A stretch of DNA of 64,000 bases from Ewingella americana (GCF_006438725.1 NZ_RCZD01000004.1:62001-126000); one strand, 5' to 3'. Numbered from the stretch's first letter, positions 39,678-49,629 are shown. The notes: generated by a model from the letters alone, not told the origin. Numbers and translations are program-made.

Positions 39678-40526
39678 ATGCCGCAACAAAATGTACAAAC
39701 TAAGGTTTTACGCACCATCTGCCCGGATGCAAAAGGCCTGATCGCTAAGATCACCAATATTTGCTACAAGCACGAACTGAACATCGTGCAGAACAACGAA
39801 TTCGTTGACCACCGCACCGGGCGTTTTTTTATGCGCACCGAACTTGAAGGCATTTTCAACGACAACACTCTCCTCGCCGATCTCGACAGTGCGTTACCAA
39901 AAGGCTCCGTGCGTGAACTGCACAGCACTGGCCGCCGCCGCATTGTCATTCTGGTGACGAAAGAAGCGCACTGCCTGGGTGATTTGCTGATGAAAGCCAC
40001 CTACGGCGGTTTGGATGTGGAAATTGCGGCAGTCATCGGCAATCACGACACCTTGCAGACCCTGGTCGAACGCTTTGATATTCCGTTCCATCTGGTCAGC
40101 CATGAAGGCCTGACACGCGAACAGCATGACAGCGCCATGATTGAACAAATCGACCTGTATCAGCCCGACTATGTGGTGTTAGCGAAATACATGCGCGTAC
40201 TGACCCCGGGTTTTGTGCAGCACTATCCTCATCAGGTGATCAACATTCATCACTCGTTCCTTCCGGCATTTATCGGCGCACGTCCTTATCATCAGGCCTA
40301 CGAACGCGGTGTAAAAATAATCGGCGCAACGGCGCACTATGTGAATGACAGTCTGGATGAAGGCCCGATCATCATGCAGGACGTCATTAACGTCGATCAC
40401 ACCTATACCGCAGAAGACATGATGCGTGCAGGCCGTGATGTGGAGAAAAACGTTCTTAGCCGCGCGCTTTACCGCGTTCTGGCCCAGCGCGTCTTCGTTT
40501 ACGGAAATCGCACCGTTATTTTGTGA
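39678..40526 (+). CDS. purU: Formyltetrahydrofolate deformylase
   Basis: A 282-residue enzyme with an N-terminal ACT domain (residues about 8-85) and a C-terminal formyl-transferase fold. The catalytic Asn, His and Asp lie in VINIHHSFLPAFIGARPY and ATAHYVNDSLDEGPII. It hydrolyses 10-formyl-THF to THF and formate, supplying formate for PurT and balancing one-carbon pools. It immediately precedes the tRNA-Tyr locus, as in E. coli. Confidence 0.97.
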   Translation: MPQQNVQTKVLRTICPDAKGLIAKITNICYKHELNIVQNNEFVDHRTGRFFMRTELEGIFNDNTLLADLDSALPKGSVRELHSTGRRRIVILVTKEAHCLGDLLMKATYGGLDVEIAAVIGNHDTLQTLVERFDIPFHLVSHEGLTREQHDSAMIEQIDLYQPDYVVLAKYMRVLTPGFVQHYPHQVINIHHSFLPAFIGARPYHQAYERGVKIIGATAHYVNDSLDEGPIIMQDVINVDHTYTAEDMMRAGRDVEKNVLSRALYRVLAQRVFVYGNRTVIL

Positions 40527-40722
40527 TCCGCTGCCCGGCGGTGTTTTTGTACAGAGAAGCACCGCCACGGGCAAAAAAACATCAAATGAACATTATTATC
40601 AGTTTCAGCACTTTACAGGCTCGTTTCATTTGGTATTATGCGCCCCGTTCACCGCAACAGCCGATGCCGTGAACGAAGTCAATGCAGTATGTAGTACACA
40701 ATTCGAAATCCACGAATTTCGT

Positions 40723-40790
<68 letters not shown>

Positions 40791-40807
<17 letters not shown>

Positions 40808-41363
40808 TCTCAAATACGTCAGCCTTACCTTCCAATAAAACACAAATCAAACATACAAATACACGCTGGGAAGGATAGAGAACCTTCGACTCGAAGGTTT
40901 GAGCCGAGCGAAGCGAGACAACGTTGCGCAGCAACGACCCGCAGGGCGAGGCCAAAGGCCGAGTCATCCTTCCCCCACCACCATCTCAAATACGTCAGCT
41001 TTACCTTCCAATAAAACACAAATCAAACATACAAATGCACGCTGGGAAGGATAGAGAACCTTCGACTCGAAGGTTTGAGCCGAGCGAAGCGAGACAACGT
41101 TGCGCAGCAACGACCCGCAGGGCGAGGCCAAAGGCCGAGTCATCCTTCCCCCACCACCATCTCAAATACGTCAGCCTTACCTTCCAATAAAACACAAATC
41201 AAACATACAAATGCACGCTGGGAAGGATAGAGAACCTTCGACTCGAAGGTTTGAGCCGAGCGAAGCGAGACAGCGTTGCGCAGCAACGACCCGCAGGGCG
41301 AGGCCAAAGGCCGAGTCATCCTTCCCCCACCACCATCTCAAATACGTCAGCCTTACCTTCCAA
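40791..41363 (+). repeat. tyrT-type tandem array: three 176-bp units plus a partial one, each carrying the tRNA-Tyr 3' end
   Basis: The units begin at 40791, 40967, 41143 and 41319, an exact period of 176 bases; the last is cut off after about 45 bases. Each starts with TCCTTCCCCCACCACCA, the 3' end of the tRNA including CCA, then ATCTCAAATACGTCAG. The three full copies differ at only a few positions (for example near 41000, 41030 and 41272). Each has GC-rich inverted repeats in the middle (GTTGCGCAGCAAC and GGCCAAAGGCC). This is the arrangement known at E. coli tyrT, where 178-bp repeats carry the last 19 bases of the tRNA and give rise to the rtT RNA. As 176 is not a multiple of three, the open frames running through the array on both strands are a by-product. 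Confidence 0.93.
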
Positions 41364-41393
41364 AAACAAAACCCTCAAAAATACTCATATCTA

Positions 41394-43493
41394 CTAGCCT
41401 AATTTTATCACCCTGTCCGCTGACTCTATGGTCGATGGCCGGTGAGCGATAAATATTCGCGTAATATCCAGCTCGCTGATGGCCTGATTGATTCTGGCTT
41501 CATTATCAAGATCCAAATGGCTGGTCGCTTCGTCGAGGAACAAAATGGCCGGACGGCGATACAGCGCACGGGCGATGAGTAACCGCTGCTTCTGGCCGCC
41601 GGACAAGCTGCCGCCCAGTTCACTGATTAGCGTTTCATAACCCATCGGCATCTTCTCAATATCATCATGAATATTGCAGCGCGTCGCGCAATCGATAATG
41701 CGTGCCTCATCTTTCTGTTCGTCGAAACTGGCAATATTTTCCGCGATAGAACCAGCAAACAGCGTGTCATCCTGCAACACGCAGGCAATGCAACTGCGAT
41801 AGTTATTCAACCCGGCGGTGGTGATATCCATGCTGTTGAACAAAATCCGTCCGCTGGTTGGCGAGAGCAAACCCGTCATGATTTTCATCAGCGTGGTTTT
41901 ACCCTGCCCTGACGGCCCGACAATCGCCACGCTCTCACCGGCAGCCACGGACAAATTGAGGCCGTTAATCAGTGGCGCTGACACGCTGTCATACTGGAAA
42001 ACCAGATCACGCACGTCCAGCGACGCGGCTTCACCGGGACGTAACAACGCCCGTTCCGGCAAGCTCTGTTCGGTGTCAGTCAGTGCAATATCAGCGATGC
42101 GGTCCCGATGTAGCGACAGCATGCGCAGTTGCAGCACCATATTGAGCAGGTTGGCTGCGCGCTCGGAAAACTGCCCGCGATAAGTATTGAACGCCACGAA
42201 CATCCCCAACGTCATATGGCCATCAATCACCTGCGTCGCACCCAGCCACAACAACGCCACTTGATCGAGAGTCGCGATCAGCGTGTTGCCTCCGGTAAAC
42301 ATCATCTCGAACTTCGTCTTGCGTACCGTGGCATTGGCGTTATCAATATTCATATTCAGCCAGAAATTGGCCCGTGCTTTCGACAGCCCCAAGGCTTTAA
42401 GCGTGCTAATGCCATACAGCGTCTCCATAAAATGAGAACCCGCGCGCGCGCCCTTTACAATCTGCTCTTCGGATACCTGCCGGTAAGCGTTATAGGTGGA
42501 GAGGCGAAAAATAACACACACCGCCGTAAAACCCAGGATCACCCAAATCAGCCAGCCGCCGTACAGCACCATCATCACGATCAGGCCAATGGACATTATT
42601 CCGTCGATAATACTGTTGACCACGTTAGTGGTCAGCGTGGTGCGCAGGGTATCGAGGGAGGTAAAGCGCGACTGAATATCCCCCAGCTTACGCTTCTCGA
42701 AGTAGTCGAGAGGTAATTTGAGCAGATGATCAAACAACCGCGCTTTCCACTGCACGTCGATAAGCGTACTCATTACCAGCGACGTCCAGGCGCGCAGCAT
42801 ACTGACGCCGGTGCGAAAGAGAATGAAGAACAACAAACCGAGGCAGATGAGCGTCAGCAGATCGGGATCTTTGGCCGGGATAACATGGTCCATCACCAAC
42901 TGCATACCGACCGGCAACAGCAAGTTGACCGACTCGATCATCAGCGACAGACAGAAAATTTTGGTCAGCGCAGGTATCAGGCCACTGACGTTGCCCATCA
43001 GGTTGCGCAGATTCAGCCGCACCCGTGGTTTTTCACAGGTAAAACCACTGTCCGGCCACAGTTCCAGCGCAACCCCGGTGAAATGCTCAGAAACTTCGCG
43101 AAGACCCAGTGAGCGACGGCCAAAGGCCGGATCATGAATGATCACTTTGCCCTGTTTAACGGCCACCAACACCACGAAATGGTTGAGGTCCCAGTGCAAA
43201 ATACAGGGGGTTTTCAGCGCGTTTAGCTCATCAATGTCCAGCTTCAGCGCACGGGATTTAAGCTCGTTGGCATTACCGATATCCATCAGCGTGCGCAACG
43301 TCGCTCCACGGGATGAAATACCATAACGCTGGCGCAAACTCTGCAAATCCACATGCTTACCGTGATACCCGCAGATCATGGCCAGACAGGCTAAACCGCA
43401 CTCAGCCGCTTCGGTCTGAATGATTTGTGGGACTTTATGGCGAAAGCCGAAATGCAGGCGGTCCGCCAGCTCGCGTACGTTATCGAGATTCAT
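41394..43493 (-). CDS. Peptidase-containing ABC transporter for a leader-peptide substrate (CvaB-like, C39)
   Basis: A 699-residue bacteriocin exporter, the size of CvaB. The N-terminal C39 peptidase (residues about 20-145) has Cys 32 in TEAAECGLACLAM, His 105 in LHWDLNHFVVL and Asp 121 in IIHDPAFG, matching the CvaB triad numbering by my count. A six-span membrane domain occupies about 165-440. The ATPase has Walker A GPSGQGKTT, signature LSGGQKQRLLIARAL and Walker B ILFLDEATSHLD. It should cut a double-glycine-type leader and export the peptide through the HlyD partner and TolC. It overlaps the HlyD gene by 14 bases. The likely substrate is the peptide at 45060. Confidence 0.93.
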   Translation of the reverse strand: MNLDNVRELADRLHFGFRHKVPQIIQTEAAECGLACLAMICGYHGKHVDLQSLRQRYGISSRGATLRTLMDIGNANELKSRALKLDIDELNALKTPCILHWDLNHFVVLVAVKQGKVIIHDPAFGRRSLGLREVSEHFTGVALELWPDSGFTCEKPRVRLNLRNLMGNVSGLIPALTKIFCLSLMIESVNLLLPVGMQLVMDHVIPAKDPDLLTLICLGLLFFILFRTGVSMLRAWTSLVMSTLIDVQWKARLFDHLLKLPLDYFEKRKLGDIQSRFTSLDTLRTTLTTNVVNSIIDGIMSIGLIVMMVLYGGWLIWVILGFTAVCVIFRLSTYNAYRQVSEEQIVKGARAGSHFMETLYGISTLKALGLSKARANFWLNMNIDNANATVRKTKFEMMFTGGNTLIATLDQVALLWLGATQVIDGHMTLGMFVAFNTYRGQFSERAANLLNMVLQLRMLSLHRDRIADIALTDTEQSLPERALLRPGEAASLDVRDLVFQYDSVSAPLINGLNLSVAAGESVAIVGPSGQGKTTLMKIMTGLLSPTSGRILFNSMDITTAGLNNYRSCIACVLQDDTLFAGSIAENIASFDEQKDEARIIDCATRCNIHDDIEKMPMGYETLISELGGSLSGGQKQRLLIARALYRRPAILFLDEATSHLDLDNEARINQAISELDITRIFIAHRPSTIESADRVIKLG

Positions 43494-44766
43494 TAATTGG
43501 CCCCACCACGCTTTTCTTCATGCTGTAATACGGTGACAACATCCATTGATAGAGTGGACGTTTTTCCAGGAACAGGGTCGATTCCACCTTCATCCCACTG
43601 GATAACGTCAGTGCCTCGCCATGCCAGTTGAGTTGGTTTTTTTCCAACGACACCATCACTTTGTAATAAGGGCCGCTGACCTTTCCATTGGCATCACGCG
43701 GTGCGCTGGAATAGGAATTCAGCTCCTGCTCCGACACTGGCGCTGACGAAATTGAGTCTACTTTTCCGGGGAACTGCCCATACTTTTCAAAAGGGTAGGC
43801 CTCATAACGGATATTGATATGCTCACCCGGTTTGACATAAGGCAGGCTTTCGTTGGGAAGCCAGGCAACTAAGAAGAAGGGGGAGTTTTTGGCAGGCACC
43901 AACTGCGCCAGGCTGTCTCCTGCATTGACCATCTGGCCCGGCGTTACGCTCAGAGAAGAGATTTTGCCGTCGGTCGGCGCGGTGATCAGCAGTGAACCTT
44001 TGGCATCGGCCTGCGCCAACTGACGCTCCAGATCGTTTCGCTGATAGCCATATTGTGAAATCTGATTATCAAAATCAGCGGCTTTGGTCACCAGCTCGCT
44101 GCGCAGATTGGTTATCTGCAGGGACTCCTGAATCGACTGGGTGTTGAGGCCCTGGAAAGAGGTTTGCTGTTGATAGAAAAGATAGCGCTGATTGTTCAAC
44201 TGGTCGGTATTAATCAGCCCTTTCTTCTGATAAGCGCCGTAATTTTGCATACTTTTTTTCATCGCATTCAGCCCTTCCTGCGCTGAATCCACCATGCTCT
44301 GTGACACCTGATGCGCTTTCTCGTACTGCTCCAACTGCTGCTGTAAATTCTCCAGCGTGGCGCGTTTATTGTTCTGCAACTGCGAAATGATGGTATCGAT
44401 GTGCTCACGCTGCTTTTTGATCGCAGCCAGCGTAGTGGTGCTGACATTCCCGGCCTGCGTGACACGGCTGACGTCAATCTGATACAGCGGCTGGCCCTTT
44501 TTGACCAGCTTATCCGTAGCGACAAACAGCCCGGTGATCACCCCCTGTTCGGGGCTGAAGAGGTTGATACTGTGCGGTTGGGTGATGACTTCTCCGCTGA
44601 CGTTAATGCGCCGCGTGTAATTGGCGGAAATCAGAAAAGTCAGCAAGGCCACCATAAAGAGTACGGTCAGTGAAATCAGGATCCACATTGGCCAGCCCGC
44701 CAACAGCAATGCCTTTCCCGCCCAGTGGCTTTGTTGATGCTCATTAACCTCTTTACGAAAGAGCAT
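43480..44766 (-). CDS. HlyD-family periplasmic adaptor (CvaA-like)
   Basis: A 428-residue membrane fusion protein. One N-terminal span lies near residues 22-48 (WPMWILISLTVLFMVALL), a long coiled coil covers about 110-250, and lipoyl/beta-barrel segments flank it, including ITAPTDGKISSLSVTPGQMV. It bridges the inner-membrane transporter to a TolC-type outer-membrane channel. The ATG at 44766 is ten bases after a GGAG site; an upstream TTG at 44775 overlaps that site and is less likely. It is the first gene of the export pair, divergent from the peptide gene. Confidence 0.92.
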   Translation of the reverse strand: MLFRKEVNEHQQSHWAGKALLLAGWPMWILISLTVLFMVALLTFLISANYTRRINVSGEVITQPHSINLFSPEQGVITGLFVATDKLVKKGQPLYQIDVSRVTQAGNVSTTTLAAIKKQREHIDTIISQLQNNKRATLENLQQQLEQYEKAHQVSQSMVDSAQEGLNAMKKSMQNYGAYQKKGLINTDQLNNQRYLFYQQQTSFQGLNTQSIQESLQITNLRSELVTKAADFDNQISQYGYQRNDLERQLAQADAKGSLLITAPTDGKISSLSVTPGQMVNAGDSLAQLVPAKNSPFFLVAWLPNESLPYVKPGEHINIRYEAYPFEKYGQFPGKVDSISSAPVSEQELNSYSSAPRDANGKVSGPYYKVMVSLEKNQLNWHGEALTLSSGMKVESTLFLEKRPLYQWMLSPYYSMKKSVVGPINESR

Positions 44767-45059
44767 GGCGGTCAATCTCCATGAACATACGGGCAGCTCC
44801 TCAGAATAGTCATCATGAGAAGATAGTCAGCCCCAAGGACACTGACAATGGCGATTACTCTGAAACAGCTTAATAGCACCTGTAAAACAGCGGGTTATAA
44901 ATTTATTTAACTTAAGGAGATTATTCCTAGTCACCTCGCCGTCAGTCTGATCTAGGCTTAAGTCTCTTGAGGGCATCACGCAAAACAGATTGACCCGATG
45001 CCTTCATAAGGTCCCAGGAGTACGGGATCGCTGTTCAACTGACAAGAGGATGACCCAAG
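44767..45059. promoter_or_regulatory. Divergent control region of the microcin-like locus
   Basis: This 293-base region must hold the promoters for the export pair (leftward) and the peptide gene (rightward). I see no clear operator. A 20-codon frame at 44848 has no ribosome site. A GGAG-like site with an AT-rich stretch at 44875-44935 shows nothing I can assign. Confidence 0.5.
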
Positions 45060-45251
45060 ATGAAACAATTAACAGAACGTGACATTGAAATGGTTAATGG
45101 TGCTGGTTGGTCTGAAGACGTGAATAAAGTCGCTGATCGCCTGTCTAGCTTCGGTCAGGATGCAGTGAGTGATACCGGTAATGCCGTGAATAAAGCCTAT
45201 GACCAAATTTCCAAAGGTCTGGCTGATGCACAAAATTACCTCACCACCTAG
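45060..45251 (+). CDS. Putative class II microcin-like secreted peptide with GA leader
   Basis: A 63-residue peptide preceded by an AGAGG site. Residues 1-15 (MKQLTERDIEMVNGA) fit the class II microcin leader pattern, M-R/K-x-L ... E ... V-x-G-A/G, as in the MccV and MccL leaders; cleavage after Gly14-Ala15 would release a 48-residue peptide starting GWSEDVNKV. The mature part has no Cys, one Trp, a net charge of about -3, and two related 15-residue segments (VNKVADRLSSFGQDA and VNKAYDQISKGLADA, 7 of 15 identical). It lacks the glycine-rich hydrophobic body of known class II microcins. Divergent CvaB/CvaA-like genes could process and export it. No immunity gene is visible. It may be a microcin, a signal or another secreted effector. 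Confidence 0.75.
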   Translation: MKQLTERDIEMVNGAGWSEDVNKVADRLSSFGQDAVSDTGNAVNKAYDQISKGLADAQNYLTT

Positions 45252-45312
45252 TTTTAACCTGAAGTACCAAAAACCTTGTATCTCACCCTGAGTTTACAAT
45301 TGGGTTCATGCT

Positions 45313-45343
45313 GGCGCTCACTTCGGTGAGCGCCTTCTTTTTT
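45313..45343 (+). terminator. Terminator after the peptide gene
   Basis: A 9-bp stem (45313-45321 with 45326-45334) with TTCG loop and a T-rich tail lies 62 bases after the peptide stop. It closes the peptide transcript as a single-gene unit before convergent ycjF. Confidence 0.92.
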
Positions 45344-45364
45344 GTCTTATCGCCACAGAGTTGC

Positions 45365-46435
45365 TTAAACGCCGGCATTTCGCTTATCGGTCTTCACCAA
45401 ACTGGCTTTCAGCTTGCCAATCAGTTCACGTCGAAAATCGCCCAGCTTTGGTTTATCCCCCTCCAGCCACGGCAACGGACGGCACAATTCCATGGTTTTT
45501 ATTCCCAGCCGCGCCGTGAGTAAACCCGCGCCAATCCCCTGCGCTGCGCGTGCAGAAAGACGCGCGGCCAGATCCTGAGACATCCAGTCCATGCCCACTT
45601 CCCTCACCAGCTCAGAAGCGCCCGCAAAAGCAATATTGAGCAACACCAGACGGAACAGACGCAGACGGCTGAAGTAACCCAGTTCAATGCCATAAAGCAC
45701 GGCAATGCGGTTCACCAGACGCAGATTTCGCCAGGCAATAAAGGCCATATCCACCAGTGCCAGCGGGCTAACTGCGATCATCAGCGCCGACTCAGCGGCC
45801 GAATGGCTGATTTCACGGCGCGCCTGTGCGTCCAGCACCGGCTGTACCAGTCGGGCGTAAAGCTCCACCACTTCACGATCGTTTTGTGTTTCATGCAGTG
45901 AAGCCTGCCAGCGCTGCAACGCCGGGTGGCTTTGGTCCAACCCGGCCTGTGCGGCCAGCTTCTCGCAAAAGACCCGTCCCTGTCCCAGACCGTGGCTGTG
46001 CAGCAGGTCACGCGCCGTATCACGCTCGTCGGCACGCTGGCGCAAACGATACAGGCGTCGCCATTCGGTCAGAACCGAACCGACTCCCGCCACGACAATC
46101 AGGCCACCGGCGATACAACCGCCAAGCGCTATCCAATCCTGCTGAACCCACGCGCTGTGTATCCACTGCACGCCTTGCGCCACCACACTGATGCCAAAGA
46201 CGGCCAGCCCCAGCCGGACCATTTTGCCCCACAGGCTGCGACGCGGCTTCAGCGCGCGGTTAATGACGGCTTCGGCTTCACCATCTTGTTGTTCAATTTC
46301 CGCTTCGGTTGAATTCACCGGTAAAAAACGTTCGGCCAGTGCACCATCAAATGTCTGACCGGCACGCAGCACCGGCTGCTCAGGCTCTTTCAGTTCCTGT
46401 TCGAAATCGATACGCGGTTTGATTGGCTCGCTCAT
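45365..46435 (-). CDS. ycjF: UPF0283 inner-membrane protein YcjF
   Basis: A 356-residue protein with an acidic N-terminal cytoplasmic stretch and two adjacent membrane spans at about residues 68-125. The C-terminal domain contains [30 protein letters not shown], a family signature. Function unknown; it accompanies ycjX and the psp genes in enteric bacteria. Its start overlaps the ycjX stop by four bases. Confidence 0.94.
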   Translation of the reverse strand: MSEPIKPRIDFEQELKEPEQPVLRAGQTFDGALAERFLPVNSTEAEIEQQDGEAEAVINRALKPRRSLWGKMVRLGLAVFGISVVAQGVQWIHSAWVQQDWIALGGCIAGGLIVVAGVGSVLTEWRRLYRLRQRADERDTARDLLHSHGLGQGRVFCEKLAAQAGLDQSHPALQRWQASLHETQNDREVVELYARLVQPVLDAQARREISHSAAESALMIAVSPLALVDMAFIAWRNLRLVNRIAVLYGIELGYFSRLRLFRLVLLNIAFAGASELVREVGMDWMSQDLAARLSARAAQGIGAGLLTARLGIKTMELCRPLPWLEGDKPKLGDFRRELIGKLKASLVKTDKRNAGV

Positions 46436-47829
46436 CGCATTTTATCTCCCAGTAAAAACTCCATCACCGCGTCCAGACGGATATGCGGTAACGGTGCATC
46501 CACGCTCATTTCACGCGGACGAAATTCGTCGAAATGAAAACCCTGTTGCTGCCAGAAAGCAGCCCCCGGCAGGCGTGCAGGCACTTCACCGGGAAACACC
46601 GTCAGCGGCGCGCCATCACTCAGACGGTGACCTTTCAGCGCTGGCAGCGGCTGGCCCTGATACTCCACGATCCCCGTTTCAGTGGCCTGTACCGATGCCA
46701 GCCCCGCGCAATCCATACTGATGCCTTCAAAGGCGGCGTTCTGCCAGGCTTCCTGCACCAATTGCTGCAGCAGCGACACCAGATTGGCATGTTGATCGCC
46801 GGTGATGTGGTCCGCCTTGGTGGCCGCAAACATCAGTTTGTCGATGCATGGATTAAACAGCCGGCGGAACAACGTGCGTTTACCGTAGTGGAAACTTTGC
46901 ATCAGCTGCGTCAACGCCAGCCGCATATCATTGAACGCGTGCGGGCCGCTGTTGAGCGGTTGCAGGCAATCCACCAGGACAATTTGCCGGTCGAAACGGA
47001 CAAAGTGCTCTTTATAGAAACCTTTCACGATTGACTGGCAGTAATAATCAAAACGCGTGCGCAGCATACCCAAATTGCTATGTTTATCGGCCTGCGCCAG
47101 TTGTGCATCGCTGTATTGCTGCCTCTCAGGCCATGGGAAGAACTGCAACGCAGGCGCACCGGCTAAATCACCCGGCAAGACAAAGCGGCCCGGCTGAATA
47201 AAGTGCAATCCTTCCTTTTTACAGCGGGTCAGATAGTCGGTATAGGCCTGTGCGATGGCGGCCAGCTGATTTTCGTCAGCCGGAGCCAATGGGTCACACT
47301 GCTCACACAGCGTCAGCCAGGGCTTTGCCCACTCCGCCCGCTCGCCCTGCAACAGGCCGGCCATTTGCCGCGACCATTCAAGGTAATTTTGCTCCAGCAT
47401 CGGCAAGTCGAGCAGCCATTCACCGGGATAGTCGACAATTTCCAGATACAGCGTCGAGGTATCCCTGAAGTGGCGCAGCAAAGAATCATTGGAGCGGTAA
47501 CGCAGCGCCAGGCGGATTTCACTCACGCCACGCGTCGGCGTTGGCCAGTTTGGCGGTGTGCCGTGCAGCTGTGCCATGCCTTCGTCATAGGTAAATCGCG
47601 AAACGCCGAGATCGCGTTGCGGAATGCGCTTCACGCCGAGCAAGCGCTCTTCGCGGGCGGCGGAGAAAAGGGGTAAACGTGCGCCGCTGTGCAGATGAAG
47701 CAGTTGATTGACGAAGGCAGTGATGAAAGCGGTTTTGCCGCTGCGGCTAAGACCGGTCACTGCCAGACGCAGGTGCCGGTCCATGCCGCGATTGACCAGT
47801 GAACTAAACTCGTTTTGTAGTCTTTTCAT
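46432..47829 (-). CDS. ycjX: YcjX, DUF463 P-loop stress protein
   Basis: A 465-residue GTPase-like protein. The P-loop [12 protein letters not shown] lies near residue 25, followed by [28 protein letters not shown] and [18 protein letters not shown]. It belongs to the phage-shock/heat-shock-linked YcjX family of unknown biochemical role. The start at 47829 (MKRLQNEF) has an AGGGAG site and lies inside the end of pspD; a start at 47853 is open but unsupported. Confidence 0.94.
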   Translation of the reverse strand: MKRLQNEFSSLVNRGMDRHLRLAVTGLSRSGKTAFITAFVNQLLHLHSGARLPLFSAAREERLLGVKRIPQRDLGVSRFTYDEGMAQLHGTPPNWPTPTRGVSEIRLALRYRSNDSLLRHFRDTSTLYLEIVDYPGEWLLDLPMLEQNYLEWSRQMAGLLQGERAEWAKPWLTLCEQCDPLAPADENQLAAIAQAYTDYLTRCKKEGLHFIQPGRFVLPGDLAGAPALQFFPWPERQQYSDAQLAQADKHSNLGMLRTRFDYYCQSIVKGFYKEHFVRFDRQIVLVDCLQPLNSGPHAFNDMRLALTQLMQSFHYGKRTLFRRLFNPCIDKLMFAATKADHITGDQHANLVSLLQQLVQEAWQNAAFEGISMDCAGLASVQATETGIVEYQGQPLPALKGHRLSDGAPLTVFPGEVPARLPGAAFWQQQGFHFDEFRPREMSVDAPLPHIRLDAVMEFLLGDKMR

Positions 47830-48052
47830 TGCTCTCCCTGGCGTAGCGCCCAAACAGCGCGGTCAAAATACGTTTGAATAATGGTTCTAATAATAGTGCC
47901 AAAACGTAACGCAGAGGACCTTTTCCTGCCACACCCAGCACACGGGCAGCCAGACCGGCAGGCCCGAAGGTCAACGCGACCGTGATAATAAAGCTGAAAA
48001 TTTTCTTCAGCAGACTGCTTTTACCCGGCAGCGAGGCGATCAGGGTACGCAT
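47804..48052 (-). CDS. pspD: Phage shock protein D
   Basis: An 82-residue membrane-associated protein with a hydrophobic central segment (FSFIITVALTFGPAGLAARVLG). PspD is peripheral in the response and poorly conserved; position after pspC and before ycjX supports the name. Its 3' end overlaps ycjX by 26 bases. Confidence 0.85.
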   Translation of the reverse strand: MRTLIASLPGKSSLLKKIFSFIITVALTFGPAGLAARVLGVAGKGPLRYVLALLLEPLFKRILTALFGRYARESNEKTTKRV

Positions 48053-48140
48053 AATAAGTTGATTCCTTTAGCGGGAGGGGGAGGAAAAGCGTTGCCAGCG
48101 AAATGAATTAGCCGTCGTGGCAACGTTTTACATCGGTGAC

Positions 48141-48500
48141 TTATAGCTGGCGAAAACGGCTACGCACCCCGAAGGTTTCGGAGGTGACATAGCGCTCAAC
48201 CTGCCGCAAACGCTGCTCGCTGGCCTTTAGCTCGCGGTCCGCTTCATCCAGCAGATTACGTGGCGATGGCGCGTTTTCATCGTCAAATTCATGAGCAGGT
48301 ACGGGATCCAGCACATAACTGAGGATCACATAAGCAATAAAGGTAAACATAAACAGGCCGAAGAAAATCGACAGCACCGCCATGATCCGCAGCAGCTTGA
48401 CCGGAACGCCAAGGTAGTGAGCCAGCCCCGCCAGTACGCCTTTGATCATGCCCTCTTCGGGTACCCGGTACAGCTTTCGTTGAGATAATTCTGTCGCCAT
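48141..48500 (-). CDS. pspC: Phage shock protein C
   Basis: A 119-residue inner-membrane protein with the PspC-domain signature KLYRVPEEGMIKGVLAGLAHYLG and one strong membrane span (LLRIMAVLSIFFGLFMFTFIAYVIL). A C-terminal coiled segment follows. With PspB it senses membrane damage and draws PspA away from PspF. Its start overlaps the pspB stop by one base. Confidence 0.95.
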   Translation of the reverse strand: MATELSQRKLYRVPEEGMIKGVLAGLAHYLGVPVKLLRIMAVLSIFFGLFMFTFIAYVILSYVLDPVPAHEFDDENAPSPRNLLDEADRELKASEQRLRQVERYVTSETFGVRSRFRQL

Positions 48501-48727
48501 TATGACTGCCTCCAGGTTGGGTGCTCAGCGTCCAGAATCTCTTCGAGCGCCTGAATTCGTTCGCGCATACGGTGCGCATCTTGGGTTAACTGCGTAAGAT
48601 TTTGCATCTCATGCTGGGTTAACTGATTGCCATTCTGTGAACGGTTGCTGTAGTGAAGCCAAAGCCATATCGGCGCAACAAATAACACAAAGATGGTCAG
48701 CGGAATGGCCAGAAACAGGAAGCTCAT
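48500..48727 (-). CDS. pspB: Phage shock protein B
   Basis: A 75-residue protein with an N-terminal membrane span (MSFLFLAIPLTIFVLFVAPIW), then a leucine-zipper-like cytoplasmic helix (LTQLTQDAHRMRERIQALEEI). It is the co-sensor with PspC. Confidence 0.95.
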   Translation of the reverse strand: MSFLFLAIPLTIFVLFVAPIWLWLHYSNRSQNGNQLTQHEMQNLTQLTQDAHRMRERIQALEEILDAEHPTWRQS

Positions 48728-48850
48728 TACATCTCCTTGAACGATTTCTCGATGTTTGCCTGTTGTATATCAAGTTACAGGGGCGTTGGTTTCACGCCTC
48801 CCTGCAACTCGAATTATTTTGGGTAAATCCTGTCATGACAACAATGTTGC

Positions 48851-49522
48851 TTATACGTCCTGATTGCCCTGCATCTTGGCTTTCAATGCCGCGATCTGTG
48901 CACTGATTTCATCATCGGCTTTCAGCTCAGCAAACTGCTGATCCAGCGACTTCTTTTTGCCGATGCTGACGGTTTCTGCTTCAGCTTCCATGTGATCGAT
49001 ACGGCGTTCGAATTGCTCGAAACGCGCCATCGCTTCATCAATTTTACCGCTGTCGAGCTGACGACGCACATCACGGGATGACGACGCAGCCTGATGACGC
49101 AGAGTCAAAGCCTGCTGACGGGCGCGGGTTTCAGTCAGTTTGTTTTCCAGTTCAACGATTTCAGACTTCATCCGGTCCAGCGTTTCTTCAACCGTCACCA
49201 CTTCGTTTTTCAGTGTGGCAACCAAATCAGCCAGCTTCTGTTTTTCTATAAGCGCCGCGCGGGCCAAATCATCTTTATCTTTGCGCAGTGCCAGCTCGGC
49301 TTTGTCCTGCCATTCAGCCTGCTGGGCTTCGCCCTGCTCAATGCGGCGGCTGAGTTGTTTCTTTTCGGCCAGCGCACGGGCTGAAGTCGAACGTACTTCG
49401 ACCAGCGTGTCTTCCATTTCCTGAATCATCAGGCGCACCAGTTTCTGCGGATCTTCGGCTTTATCCAACAGCGTATTGATGTTGGCGTTCACGATGTCAG
49501 CGAAACGAGAAAAAATACCCAT
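48851..49522 (-). CDS. pspA: Phage shock protein A
   Basis: A 223-residue ESCRT-III-like coiled-coil protein, beginning [25 protein letters not shown] with the amphipathic membrane-binding helix. It represses PspF when idle and binds damaged membranes when released. It is the first gene of pspABCD, read from a sigma-54 promoter. A 123-base gap precedes pspB. Confidence 0.97.
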   Translation of the reverse strand: MGIFSRFADIVNANINTLLDKAEDPQKLVRLMIQEMEDTLVEVRSTSARALAEKKQLSRRIEQGEAQQAEWQDKAELALRKDKDDLARAALIEKQKLADLVATLKNEVVTVEETLDRMKSEIVELENKLTETRARQQALTLRHQAASSSRDVRRQLDSGKIDEAMARFEQFERRIDHMEAEAETVSIGKKKSLDQQFAELKADDEISAQIAALKAKMQGNQDV

Positions 49523-49612
49523 AATCGAAATTCCTCTTTGGTTCTGTTAGCCACCAGTCAATGTTACCGGTGAAAAAAGTCAGCCAGACGGCTAACTGTG
49601 CAGTAAATCTAT

Positions 49613-49629
49613 ATCAAATCCCGTGCCAA
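49613..49629 (-). promoter_or_regulatory. Sigma-54 promoter of pspABCD
   Basis: Read on the minus strand, TTGGCACGGGATTTGAT contains the -24 element TGGCAC and a -12 element TTGAT at the required spacing. It lies about 95 bases before pspA. PspF sites should lie between here and the pspF start. Confidence 0.85.

Noticed and set aside
44848-44910. 20-codon frame MAITLKQLNS upstream of the microcin-like gene, considered as a second peptide or immunity factor
   Set aside because: No ribosome site, no leader motif and too short for an immunity protein.
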